From the NCBI GenBank assembly GCA_000320545.1, contig ADNK01001636.1, positions 52,495 to 116,494 on the forward strand: 64,000 bases of DNA, read 5' to 3'. This DNA is from Bigelowiella natans CCMP2755. Lineage: Eukaryota; Cercozoa; Chlorarachniophyceae. The notes under the pieces are model-generated. The model did not search any database. It was given only the letters and a program-made list of their open reading frames with translations, and was not told the origin of the DNA. Positions 49,829-61,787 of this stretch are shown piece after piece. The position numbers were made by a program, and so were the translations under genes. How positions within the stretch are numbered: position 1 is the stretch's first letter; each line of letters starts with the position of its first letter.

Positions 49829-50381
49829 AATCATCGTGTCAATATTCGATTGGGCCCGAATATCCTCAAGCCGCGTACAAGCTCTCCTAACTCCGAAGAA
49901 GCAGCGGGAGGTTACAACGTCCTACAGCGACAGGCTAGCGGTGCCAGCAATGTTAATACGCATGAGGACGATGATGCAATGGAGGAAGACACGCCAAATT
50001 ACGAGTCTTACGGAGGAGATATCGCGAAAAAGGAGGGCCGCGGGTTGGGGGATGGAAAGGGTTTCAACTTTCAGCAACACAGGAGCAGCGGTGGCCTCCT
50101 TGGTAGACACAATGGCGAGTGCAGTGTGGCAGCGTCGTGGAAGCAACAACATCGACAGCACTCCAACAAGGGCTCCTTATCTGTGTGAGTATTTTAAATA
50201 GAAGGAGTGGGTTAGTAAAAGAGGAAATCGCGTGCCTGCCCTTTCTCTCCCGTTCCCCTCGTTTCATTTCATAGAACGAATTTGTGAGAACCAAAAACTA
50301 GATTAGTCCTTATCATCCGCACATTGATTGACTATTAAAGCGCTGTTAGCCCCTGTAGGAGGATAACAATTTATGTATTCC

Positions 50382-50425
<44 letters not shown>

Positions 50426-52454
50426 GTGTCAAGATATGGGACTTCTTCCAAGGCAGCGAGAGGAGAGCTGATGATAGTAAGAATGGGGGGAGGGGAGAGG
50501 TCGTAGGAAGGAAGGAATAACGAAAGAGAGAAGAGAAGGAATGAGAGAGAGACGTTTACCTCAGTTCCTCCTCGTTTATCCTGTCCATTGTCACCATCAC
50601 TAACGGCTACATCGGCTCACAGTAGAGTATGTGCACAAAGCCAATATTCGCTGTCGTCGTGCGAAAATTATACACGTAGTTTGAGTAGTACTTCCTTCTT
50701 TGCCCCTCCCCCCTCGACACATTAGCCTGAATGGATGATCGATGCCCCTAAGAATCTTGCGCAAGATTGGTATGTTGCATCAAGGCCAGAGGTCAGTAGT
50801 AGTAGTAGTAGTAGTTAGTCTAGGAGTAGCAGAGTGGAAATAGGGCGTTGTACCACGTCTTTCTCCTCTCCTCTATTTCTCCCTCTTTTCCTCCCTCACA
50901 CCTTCATCCTTTTCTTCCTCCTCTTTTATTAGGGCATACGTTGCTTGGTGGTGTCGGGGGGGGGCAAGACGACAGCTTTTGCAGAGGTACCGCTGTTGCC
51001 ATTAGCGAAGAATATTTTGTGGGATGTACAAAATGCATGATGACATTCACACGGTCGTCGATTGTTCCCAAAACAGCACGGAGGCCATATGGCCAGCTTC
51101 CGAACCGTCCTTCCGGGGGGTGGGTCAAGCTCTCGAAAGCGGGAGGAAGATGGAGATGATAGCGGTAGCGATAGCGATTGGAACAAAGGTTGATGCGAGT
51201 GCGCGCTGCCAGTGCTGCCCCCCCCCTGCATCGAACACGACATATGCATGCAGTGCACCAATGCACGTCGATTGCGCGTGCTGCTGTGTTGCCGCGTCTA
51301 TGTGCCGTAGAGATCGAAAGCTTTTGTAGATGACGAGAGTGAACTTTTTCTTCTTCTTCTTGTCGTTGTTCTCCTTGTTGTTCTTCTTCTAATCCTGCAG
51401 GTCGAAGTGATCTGCACCAATCATGCGTCTGTGACTGCGTTAGATACGTGGATCAAGGTGATGCGTATTGGAAGTTGCGGGGAGAGCGTCGCACGCCATA
51501 ACACATCATCATTATCATCATCATCACCACCACCATGGCATCTATTTTACTCACAAACTTTCTCTCCTTTCCCACAATGTCCCGTCGTCGTCGTCGTCGT
51601 CGTCGCCATAACACTTCTTCTTCTCGCCGAATTTGACGACGCTGATATCGTGTGCATACGCGAATGAATCAGAGGGACGTTCAGTACTCTACGTTGCCGA
51701 TGTGATGGTTTGGTGCGGCTACTCACTATACGACACGGACTTCGAGTTTCGTAACTATTGGCTTCATCAAAAGCTGCAGAGCCCAGAACTATCAGGGGAT
51801 TTTCCCCCACCCCCCCCCGCGACAAAGATCAGCAACATTTCTTCTGATGGTGAGGAGCACCAAACGAGGCAGGACGCATTTTCGAATCCTTCTTCTTTCC
51901 TCTCTCTCTCTCTCTCTCTCTCTCCGTCTGTCTCTCGCTGCATCATTCGTACAACTAGCAGGATGAATGGGAAATAGCGCCGATGAAAGAGGCGTGTTGC
52001 TCACCACTGCTCTAGCTCATCTCCCGTTCTTTTGGTTTAATTCCGTCGCGGCTGCCTCTCTCACGACTAACTTGCGTATATAGCGGCAGAGAAGCGCACG
52101 CTTGCACACGTTCCCATCCGGCTCTTACACTGGGGAAAGGCCAGCGGAACGCAGGTGTGGCAGTGCTACGCCGATGGACCAGGATACATCAAAGACGGGC
52201 TAATCTTCGCGCACAGACAGGTCGTTGTCGTTGTCATTGCTGCCTTTCCTTGTTTGGATGTTAGATAGACGCGCGTACTAGTGGGAGAGAGAAAGAGAGA
52301 GAATCATTGTAGTTATCGGCTGCTGGCATCATCTTTACCTTTATTTCGTTCCCAAATATCACGCAGTGCGCGTACCTTCCTGGCGAGCCATCACCTCTCC
52401 TCCTGAGATGGAAGGTATTGTCTGTCATGCGACGATTGGAATATGCGGAGTCAA

Positions 52455-52505
<51 letters not shown>

Positions 52506-52845
52506 TTGAATTATAGGTCTGATGCACATTTATTCTCCCCTGTGCCTAACTGGTTGTTTTTCCAGGATCAGAGGTGCTCTCGGTACCCCATTGACACGTT
52601 GAAGAATGGAACGGCACTGCCAACGCAACGTGCGCTGCTGAGGTGGCCAAGCGAGTGGAGAGCAAGATCTTGCCGACTGACTGGCGCAACAACATTAGCA
52701 AAACTAAAGCTTTGATTGTAATGATGCTGAGTACATTGTTTTTACGTGTGGATATGTGTGTGCTCGCTTCTTTGTATTCTATGTGCGTTTTATGCAGGGT
52801 CCTTCATGATGGCGTTTCCCTGGGTAGGATGCCCCTATTTTGTCT

Positions 52846-52884
<39 letters not shown>

Positions 52885-54263
52885 TCTCTCCTCTCGCCAC
52901 TTGATTGTCTTCATATCACCAAGTCCAACCATTGTATATCTAACATGATGATTGCTGGTGCGCAGGCACAAGCGATATCCCACCGGTCGTTGTTGGGTTC
53001 CTGAACTACGCACTTCGGCAGCAAAGAGTAGTAGTAGTAGTAGTAGTAGTAGAAGTGTGTAATTTGTAGTAACGCGAAGAGGACATACTATGGACGATTT
53101 CGTCTGTGTAAACATAAGCAGCCATGAGTAGGCTGTGTGAGCACGCTGTGCACGAAACGCTTTTATCGTCGCAGATTCGAGTGACAAGAGAATGGCTCGT
53201 GACAAATCTGCGTGATATGCTGTGTTCAGACTAGTCTGTGTGTTGCAACGCGAGTGATGCATAGAGTAGGGAAACGAGGGGGGGGGGGAGGGGGGGGGCA
53301 ATGAAAGACAAGCTTTGCATCTCCAATAAACGTTAATAATAAGCAATTGCTCGTGATGTGTTTGATAAGAACCGATCTGGATCTCTAGTGCAAGCGGAGA
53401 TTGGCCCTGGAGGCATGTGGGTGGCTGCCAGCGACCAACAGCAACCACAACAAAATCAGCAGCAGCAGCAGCAGCCACGACAACAGCAACCCGGTAGCGT
53501 AGTATTACGGGGATACAAAGGCATCAGCGGCGGCAACGGGGAAACAGGAATCGTCGGTGCGGATTTAGCCAGGATGCGAATTCTACCATCGTATAGGTGA
53601 TTGATCCGAGAGACGCTTGAGCCGAATTGCGTAATGTATGCTCATTACTTGTGTTTGGCGAGTCGCCTGCGCGAAGGCGGTGTATACTATAATCATCATC
53701 GTTTTCTGTGGTCCTCATCCCCGTCCTCACTCCCCCTCCTCCCCCCTCTTCCTCCTCTTAAAATACGTCATATCTTTGCAGGGAACCATTTACGCTCTCG
53801 CGCATGCTCTTCCAGTATTTAGCAAGGTTAGTGAAAGCGAGGTGTGCAAGTCGAGAAGAGACACACCTATCAGCTGATGTGTAGCGAATGAGTATAGCAT
53901 AGTGGCCAACCTTTTTCGGGCCAGCAGTATTTGAGGACATGCATGCATTCGACATCTATCGATATTTTGGGCTATTTTTTTTTAATTTTAACATTAAAAT
54001 GGTTTATCGGAAGGCAAAATCCTGTTACGATCGGCATGGTTATTGAGGCTACTCGCAAAGATTCACGTGGCCTGGCCCCTCCTCCCCCCGGGACAAGCAT
54101 CTCAGCGGAGGGCAATGGCGCCTCTCATTCCCACACACAAATAGCAAACTTTAATTCGGATGGTGTACGAAGTCATTATCATCCGCCTCCTGACGAGGTC
54201 CCAGCAGGCGAGCGTGTAATGGACATCGACGACCTGAAGTATGACCTGATGAACACTGTATAG
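49829..54263 (+). CDS. SNUPN: Snurportin-1 (m3G-cap snRNP import adaptor), 5' end missing
   Basis: Binds the trimethylguanosine cap of spliceosomal snRNPs and links them to importin-beta for nuclear import. Exons 49829-50182, 50726-50791, 50933-50986, 51077-51188, 51401-51457, 51685-51849, 52084-52220, 52367-52414, 52566-52642, 52798-52823, 52966-53027, 53370-53596, 53782-53826 and 54014-54263 are phase-consistent (559 codons plus stop). Diagnostic segments follow the plant and animal order: PEWMIDAPKNLAQDW, GIRCLVVSGGGKTTA, HMASFRTVLPGGG, CVCDCVRYVDQ, YVADVMVWCGYSLYDTDFEF, RNYWLHQKLQ, GYIKDGLIFAHRQ, SPLLLRWKDQRCSRYPIDT, RVLHDGVSLGTSDIPPVVVG and FTLSRMLFQYLAR. The cap-pocket Trp probably lies in LLLRWK. 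Added features are an acidic Ser/Asp insert, a poly-Gln tract in the 53370 exon and an extra C-terminal tail ending DLMNTV. The importin-beta-binding N-terminus was not located. Confidence 0.9.
50387..50421. repeat. (CT)n microsatellite in snurportin intron
   Basis: About 35 bases of CT on the sense strand, in the intron before the exon encoding PEWMID. Confidence 0.95.
52459..52498. repeat. (TA)n microsatellite in snurportin intron
   Basis: About 40 bases of TA between the 52367 and 52566 exons. Confidence 0.95.
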
Positions 54264-54284
54264 TAATAAGCTAAGATGACTTAA

Positions 54285-54320
<36 letters not shown>

Positions 54321-55924
54321 GGAGATGATGAGCCATGTAATAGCCATGAAGAAAAGACACGAAGTACATGCGTTGTGCTGCGATGTGTCGCCATAGCATT
54401 GCCACGCTACGCGCCGTGCATGTGTACTATGTGCCATGCAATGCATGATGCCTACACGTAGCAAACAGTACACCGCTATTGATTCTATCGGATGAGACGG
54501 ATGTAATAAATAAGTTAAATTTGTTCAATTGTCATCCTAATGCAGCTGCTTTGCAAGACGGATGTAATGAATTAAATTAAATTTGTTTGTGGACTCTAAC
54601 GTTAGACTAATTTTCCGCACATTTTCTAGCATCATATTGCCACAGCTTCAGTATCTTGCTAGCATCGTACGTAATCACACCTCGTACGATGTCCACATGC
54701 AGGCAAATAGCTGGCACATCCAGTTTAGAAGGACAGCTGTGATTCATCGTCAGCAGTCATGAGCGCATGCAGAATTGCACTAAGTAAACCAATTTGGCAT
54801 TTCATGATCTAGGAATGTGTAACAGGTGGCTTCAATGCTGGCTCCACAGCATCGCTAATTTGTGAGCGACCAACGTCGCTGCCGCCGTGTTATGACCGCA
54901 TGCATGCCCCACACTAGCCACATTTTATTTCCCTACTATCCGCAGTAGCAAAAATTGCAAAAATGCGTAACATTAAATTTTGCCTATGTGATGTGCCTAT
55001 GTATATGTGATTCTCACCATGTTATTTTAGCAATTCAGTTCAACGTACAGTAGGTCGTCAGTAGGCAAATTTTCACTTTGCGCATTTTCGCAATTTGGGC
55101 TACTGCCGATGGTAGGGAATTGAAATGTAGGGTGTGGTCACAACACGGCGGGCGGACTACTACTCGGTCCCTTGCAACTACCGTGTTTTGCACGCACATC
55201 ATTCCTAGGCACAGCGCGCGCGTGAATGCAGGCTTTGTGAGTGCGTGTGCATGCGCCACACACCCTGGCTGACAAGCGCATGCATCCATTGCGCTCTTCT
55301 TAAATCATTTTTACGTTATTTCTTCAGTTATAATTTACTTTTTCACATTGTTTCAGATTTGTACAAAATGTGCGTCACTATCCGTCTAAGCCCATGACAG
55401 CGTGCACTTGTAGTAATTAGAGTATTCACCAAGAGAGCAGTCTCCAATCCATATCAGCGTCAGGAGGTTTCTTAAATTTATTATCTCGACTGCCGGAGAG
55501 ACTCTCTTTTACCCATCAGTACGGCTAACATGTTCTTAATCATTTAGCATTTTAGCAACAGAAAAAAGTGAATGTACAGATCTAAATAGTGTACAAAATG
55601 TACAAACCTCATCGAAAACAATCTCGCCCCATTTTCTATTGCTAACCACAAATTGTAAGAATTTGCTCACCTGGCTATCAATTTTTAGCTTCATCAGCTT
55701 CCTCTACAGTATCATCTCTTTCACCAGTCTCCGCAGGCTGATATTTTACACCAATTCCCGGAAAGGTAGAGAAGAGAAAATACTCAATCGAGTGACAGCT
55801 CGGGAGAATGCGGCGAGCAGCATGCAATCATCTAGACGCATGAACGACGAAGACAACATCACTGTTCTCTTCGTTCTTCATACATCCTGATTTGGTGTCT
55901 GTTGAAAAGAAAGATAACTTTCTA
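54264..55924. other. Convergent spacer rich in TGCATG words
   Basis: About 1.66 kb between the 3' ends of snurportin and the nucleoredoxin-like gene. Apart from a TTA repeat at 54288-54320 it has no microsatellite. It contains many GCATG/CATGCA words (54367-54455, 54700-54770, 54897-54906, 55225-55290), and a near-duplicate phrase, GACGGATGTAAT, at about 54497 and 54558. No exon. Confidence 0.5.
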
Positions 55925-56445
55925 TTATGAAGAAATTGCCTGTTCGACAGCGTTTGCACTCTTCTCTTCCCCCTCCACCACAGGCTCCTCTGCCACAGCT
56001 TCCTCGTTCTCATGCTCCTCCTCCTCCTCTGCGTTCCTGGAGCGTTGGCTCATATCTTCGTCTTCTCCGCTTTCATTGTGGATCGACATAATACTGAATT
56101 GCGATGTTGCTTTCTTGATGGGAGTGGCAACAACGGACGACATTCTACTTAGGCTTTGCAGCCGAGAAAACCTGCCGGAATTTAAATCCAAACTCAGATT
56201 GCGGTCGAAATCAGCGACGTGCTCCATAAACAGTTCGCCGTAGGTTTTCACCATCTTCACACCGTCCATCGTCAATACCTGTAGGATAAGTAGTAGTTAG
56301 GAATGCAGCGTTATGGATACACGGGTGGACACGTTCCGACAACTTCCAAAAATTGTAGAGTCTTTCTTGCTGCTACTTGGTATTTTTCCTTTTATTCTAG
56401 AGGACTAAAATGCACCAAAAAATTCAATCTCTCTCTCTCTCTCTA

Positions 56446-56478
<33 letters not shown>

Positions 56479-57062
56479 TAATATATATATCAGCGGGTTT
56501 CAAGAATGGCTTTCGTTTTGCGAGCAGCTTCCATGCCATGAGGTCTCACTTTGCAATCAAGATCCGTGATTATGAGTGTCGGAATAGTTTTGACAGGAAA
56601 TACATTCCTGGTTTTAAATTTGAATTTCTTCAGCTCTTTGAAAGGGATCGAGTAGAAGGTCGAATTTTTGTGATGATCCTAAATTGGAAAGACAAGACAG
56701 GACAAAGTAATTCATTTATATGAAGCTGAAACATCTCCATAGAGTAAAAAAATAAAATAAAACCGACCCGCATATCCTTCTCTGCAATATCTTCACTGAC
56801 AAGAATGAGAGTGAGTCTTCTCCCTTCCTCCGTGAAGATCTTATTACTGCACACACTTTGCAGCATCGACGAGAATTGTCTACATTCGGACTTCCAGTAC
56901 GTAGAGAAGAAAAATCCGATGTAGTCCGACTCGCTCAGCACGGAGTTTGTAAGTGTCGTGTGAAACATCCCAGGGCGTAGCAACAAATTTCCGATGTAAT
57001 CCTGCATTATTGCATGCGAACATTCGTTCATCCATATACCTGGTATCGATACCATATGGCAC

Positions 57063-57109
<47 letters not shown>

Positions 57110-58023
57110 CGAGATACACATGTGTGAGTCCAGCTGCGAACCTGGATCCCGTTGCTTGGTATTGAGCCAAATCGAAAGATTTTGGGCTTGTTCTTGCCGC
57201 CACTGTTGTAGCTTGCAGGAGAGCCTAGTGGGCTGGTACTTACCTCCGTAGGTATGTCCATGCTGCCCCATCTACTAAAGTTCTGAGAAGAAAACGATAG
57301 ATGTCCAGTAGGAGACGCGGGAGCGGACGAAACTAAGTTTTTTGGCGAGCATGGCCTGTATGATCCACATTCATAAGAGAATATCAAGTTACCGAATGAG
57401 CAATTGCCCAATCGAATGCAATCCTTTGATGGGAATCGAAATCGCATCGTAGTTTTTTTGTAACATAAGTTTCTCTCAGCTACCTGCTGGCACCTCTAGA
57501 ACTGAACCCAGAAATCGTGTATTCTCCCGCCCGCTTCAGTTTGCTTCGAGCCTCCCTCATGATTGATGTGCGGTGTACGGGGCTGTCAACGGCCTCCTTT
57601 TTGATCGGGATAGGACTTTTCCCCTCAGCCCTTCGAATCCTTGGAGAATTTACAATCCTCCGAATGCACGGCTCTTCAGGCTCCAGTGATTCCTCTGGAT
57701 CACGAGGCTTCCATACAAATATAGCATAGCATTATGACACTAACACTTATGGTGCTGGTGGTGATTAATTTTGAGAACCAAAAGTATCATCTAAGAACTT
57801 GATTTCGCTCTAAATCTCTGGACATGATGATGATGATGGTGATGATGGTATTGATGATGATAACCGACGATCGTGATGATGGGATGATGGTGGTGTTGTT
57901 GGTGATGCTTGTGGTTAGAGAATCTACCCCGGTGATGTTGTCCAGGCTTCCGAAGTACTTGGGTGATTTCGGGGGGGAACGAATTTTCCCCCCGCCCTCT
58001 CTTACACGGCTGGCGTACAGCAT
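55925..58023 (-). CDS. Nucleoredoxin-like thioredoxin-fold protein with degenerate active site
   Basis: Six exons, 58023-57928, 57707-57484, 57355-57142, 57001-56768, 56678-56550 and 56278-55925, total 1,251 nt and encode 416 residues. After a basic, Ser/Pro-rich N-terminal half, a tryparedoxin/nucleoredoxin domain spans about residues 180-320. Its parts are DYIGNLLLRPGMFHTTLTNS, DYIGFFFSTYWKSECRQFSS, LTLILVSEDIAEKDM, FKTRNVFPVKTIPTLIITD (cis-Pro IPTL) and a final TMDGVKMVKTYGELF. In active relatives the central motif is W-C-P-P-C; here it is W-K-S-E-C, so the attacking Cys is Lys and only the resolving Cys remains. The C-terminus is acidic (poly-Glu). A structural or chaperone role, rather than disulfide reduction, is inferred. 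Confidence 0.85.
57063..57107. repeat. (AC)n microsatellite in nucleoredoxin-gene intron
   Basis: About 45 bases of AC in the intron before the exon that carries the active-site motif. Confidence 0.95.
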
Positions 58024-59192
58024 TCCTCAAGAATTCTTTCGAATCTATCCTCGAGTATCCTAATAATCATTATCACCATTATCTCATTGTCATATGTATT
58101 GTTTTCTTCGGCGTTTTCACCCTCCTCCTCCTCTCTTTATAGCCATCTACTTTGTTTTCATCACCTTACTCGTTGTTTCAATGCTACTGAAATGGGCAGA
58201 ACGATGAGCCCCACAGAAAACCGTGCAGTTCTCCACTCTCCCCCCACCAAATGATGAAAATTCTGAAACAGTCAATGTATTCTCCTCTATTTACCTTCTG
58301 CGACATATAAATCGGCCTGTCGCAGAAGGGGAATACGCAAGATTTAGGTGCTGATCTACCCACAGTTATTTTACTGATGAAATATTATCCAAAAAATGAT
58401 ATTTTGCGATTGAACATCGGCGGCAACATCTCACTCTTGATGTTCTACGAGCTCTTTCCTGTCTGCTTTTGTTCGGGTGTTAATTTGACACTTTTCTGGC
58501 CTTTTCAAATATGATATTCCTAGGATGTTCTCCGTATTCTCTGTTACACGCGCTTTTCTGAGGTTACATTGTTGTTAGTATATCCTTGGTAGAATTCTTC
58601 TTTTTCGATATTTCCACTTTGTTATTATTTCCTTTACGCCAAGCAGTAACCAGGAATCCCCTCCCAGCTCTCTCTTGGTTTGAGCAAGGCTTGGGAGAGG
58701 AAGTTGCTGCGGCCCATGCCGACTGATCAATGAGGAGGATAAGAAAAGTCGGGGTCGCAGCCTGTGCTGTCTCATTATTACTCTTAGGCCTCATCATCGT
58801 CACCAAGTAAGCATACCGAACTTCCCCTCACCGTCGTAACTCATCCGTACCTTGCTCATCTAGGAGATGGGGCATTCCATTTTCCAGAGCGCCAGCACCT
58901 TCATTTCTTCGAAGTTCGTCTGTGTGGGAGCATCCGTCGCAGTTTCCCGAGACCCCCTCGCCCAGGATTTCTGAGTGGGGTGTCTATACCCCGCACCTCA
59001 AATCTCCATTCACGTAACAATGCTGCGTCCATCACCTTTGAAGAATTAAAATAGCCGCACAGCACACACAGCATTACGTTTTCAGCATTCATTGTGATGA
59101 AACAACAGTACATCATCAATAACCAATGCTGTTCCTCAAGAACCCAGTTTCGTTCTGTACTCATCATTACACACACTCTTATCCTTCTGCAG
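58024..59192. other. Divergent region with a possible ParA 5' exon
   Basis: No firm gene. On the + strand, about 58917-58980 reads SIRRSFPRPPRPGFLSG and could splice in phase 2 to the exon at 59193. The rest, including C/T-rich tracts near 58110-58140, must hold both promoters. Confidence 0.35.
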
Positions 59193-60532
59193 CTCTTCGA
59201 TAGTCCCTCCCGCCGACGGCGAAATTAGCAATGCTGAAGGCACTAGGCCTCATAGCCCTGGTAGCAAAGGGGTAATCAAGGAAGCAGCCGGAATAAAATT
59301 CGGGAGGGATATCGATCGCCAGGCTGGAGCGACTACTCCTACAGTAGCACGCAGCTTTGTTTTTGCAAATAACAAGGTAGCAGTAGTAGTAGTAGTAGCG
59401 CGCAGACTGTTGTCGAATGGATTGTACGAACTACTTTTCGTAATCCTACTGTTCTGGCTACATCCGCAGTGCTACATTCTTTCCTTCCCTCCCTCCCCTC
59501 ACCCCCCCCCCCCCCCCCCCTCTCTCCCTCGCCTTTTCTCTCTATATGTTTGTGTGTCCGCGTTGTGTTATGTACGGTGCATAATCCAGCTGCAGTCTTA
59601 TTACTTCATATGCTGCACATGTCGATATTCAGGGAGGTGTTGGCAAGTCTACGTTACTTTTCAATCTTGTCACAGAATACGCATGGAAGCATCCAGAGGT
59701 AGTGGTAGTTGTAGTAGCAGTAGTAGTAGTAGTAGTAGTAATAGTAGCAATGCTACAAGATCTGGTTGAGTAGGGAGGCAACGTCATCGATTTTGACGTC
59801 ATTGCTGCTCCTCAGGCGCTCGTTTATGTTTTTGTACTTACAGGTGAATGTGCTAGTGGTGGATCTTAGCTTATATGCAGATTCCAGCACTTTGCTATTG
59901 GGAGGAACACGAAAGGTGCGGCCTTTTATTGTCGCTTGTTGCTGATCTTCCTAGGATTCTCAGCATCAACACTACCACTACCACTACTATTGCTGCTGCT
60001 ACTACTACTACTACCAATTTGTGGGGAAGGAAGGGGGTGTCTTTGATGAACCTTTGCTATTGCATATAGAAAAGCCACAACTGGTCTAGTGATTGGTACT
60101 GCAAAGTAAATAAACCACAAACTACTAACACACACAGGAAGACGGGATCCAAAGAGGGAGGTTGCTGCTGCAGCGCATTCCGAAGAAATACTGCGCTTCT
60201 GGTCGATGATGCCTTTACTCCTACCTGCTACAATGCTGATTGCAATTTTGTGCTGCTGCAGGCCTGATTTCAGCTCTCTTGAAGGTGCATGATTCAGACA
60301 ACTAGCCGACAACGATGGCGCTCAATACTGCTCTCCCTTTTGTTGTTGCTGCTGCTGATAATGATGATGACGACCTTCTCTTTGTGTATGTGCATGGCAA
60401 TCAATACAAAGATACCGTTTTTGTTTTCATGTGATATCGGACTTATTCATAATGCTGCTGCTGCTACTGCTGCTGCAGTTTGCGACAGAGGCCCGCTTGA
60501 GTAAATCATGGTAGTAGCACTAGTAGTAGTAA

Positions 60533-60564
<32 letters not shown>

Positions 60565-60869
60565 ATAACCATTCGTTTCCATGTGCACTCATATACTCAT
60601 GAGAAATTACATTCATATCAATGAAGAGCCTTTCGAATAAAGCTCAATCATGCAATCACACTCTCCCCCCCCCCCCTTTTTGCGCACAAATACTCCATTG
60701 CCAACCACATCAATCGTCTTTCCTCTTCCTCCTCTCGTCCTCTTCTGTTTCTTCTTCTTCTTCTTCTTCCTTAAGGTGGCCAAATCGCTTCTGGTTCAAG
60801 ACGCAGTCCTTCGATTTCGCAAGGTTCTCCTCACGCGTTGGCCTCCATCCTTAGCAAGGACGATACATC

Positions 60870-60910
<41 letters not shown>

Positions 60911-61296
60911 ATACACACACACACACATAATATGAAGGTGTTGCTCTGTCGTTGTTTACGTGTCTAATTGTGTGATTGATTGATTTACTTATCTGCTGGA
61001 ACGGTTTGGCCACCATCCTCTCTCCACAGGCATTGCATTCCCTTGCAAGATAATGTGTACTTGCCGCATGCACCTCCAAATATATTCCTTTCTGCTGGAG
61101 GGCCTGAGTTAAGAGAGGTAGCGAGGGAAAGGAGGAGGAGTTGTAGTAGCAGTAGTAGCAGTAGTAGCAGTAGTAGTAGTAGTAGCGGATATCATCGTTC
61201 TCCATGTTGATATGCATAATTTTTCTGCTGTCGGCTGCATTATTTAGGCGATATCCGAAAAGAGCTGGGAATCAGCATGTAGCAACATCAACATAT

Positions 61297-61334
<38 letters not shown>

Positions 61335-61656
61335 TATTTCGGCCTAAGAAAATACTGCACAGTCAAAAAAACCGACCAGGAGCACGTTATATGTTGTCCT
61401 GCATCGCAGTGGGAAGAGAGAGAGAGAAAAAAAGAAAACAAGTCGGCGTTACTCGCACGCAGTACATAGGATATAGCTCCAGAGGAATGATCGTCCAAAA
61501 ATGCTGCTGCACTGTGTTTACATAAAACAAACGATGGTTCACCCTAACCCCCCCCTCTATTCCAATTCCAAGGCTACGCCCTGCGCAAGTCAATGGAGGC
61601 TGAGATCTGTGACCCTGATCTGGGATATTCTCCTGAGGATAAAGCACGTAAGCATA

Positions 61657-61687
<31 letters not shown>

Positions 61688-61720
61688 GGCAGCAGCAGCA
61701 GGAGAGATCTGATATATATA

Positions 61721-61787
<67 letters not shown>

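Noticed and set aside
60770-60840. ParA exon reading VAKSLLVQDAVLRFRK
   Set aside because: Its exit phase does not match the exon at 61030, and the alternative frame does not match the exon ending at 59915. The exon is left unresolved.
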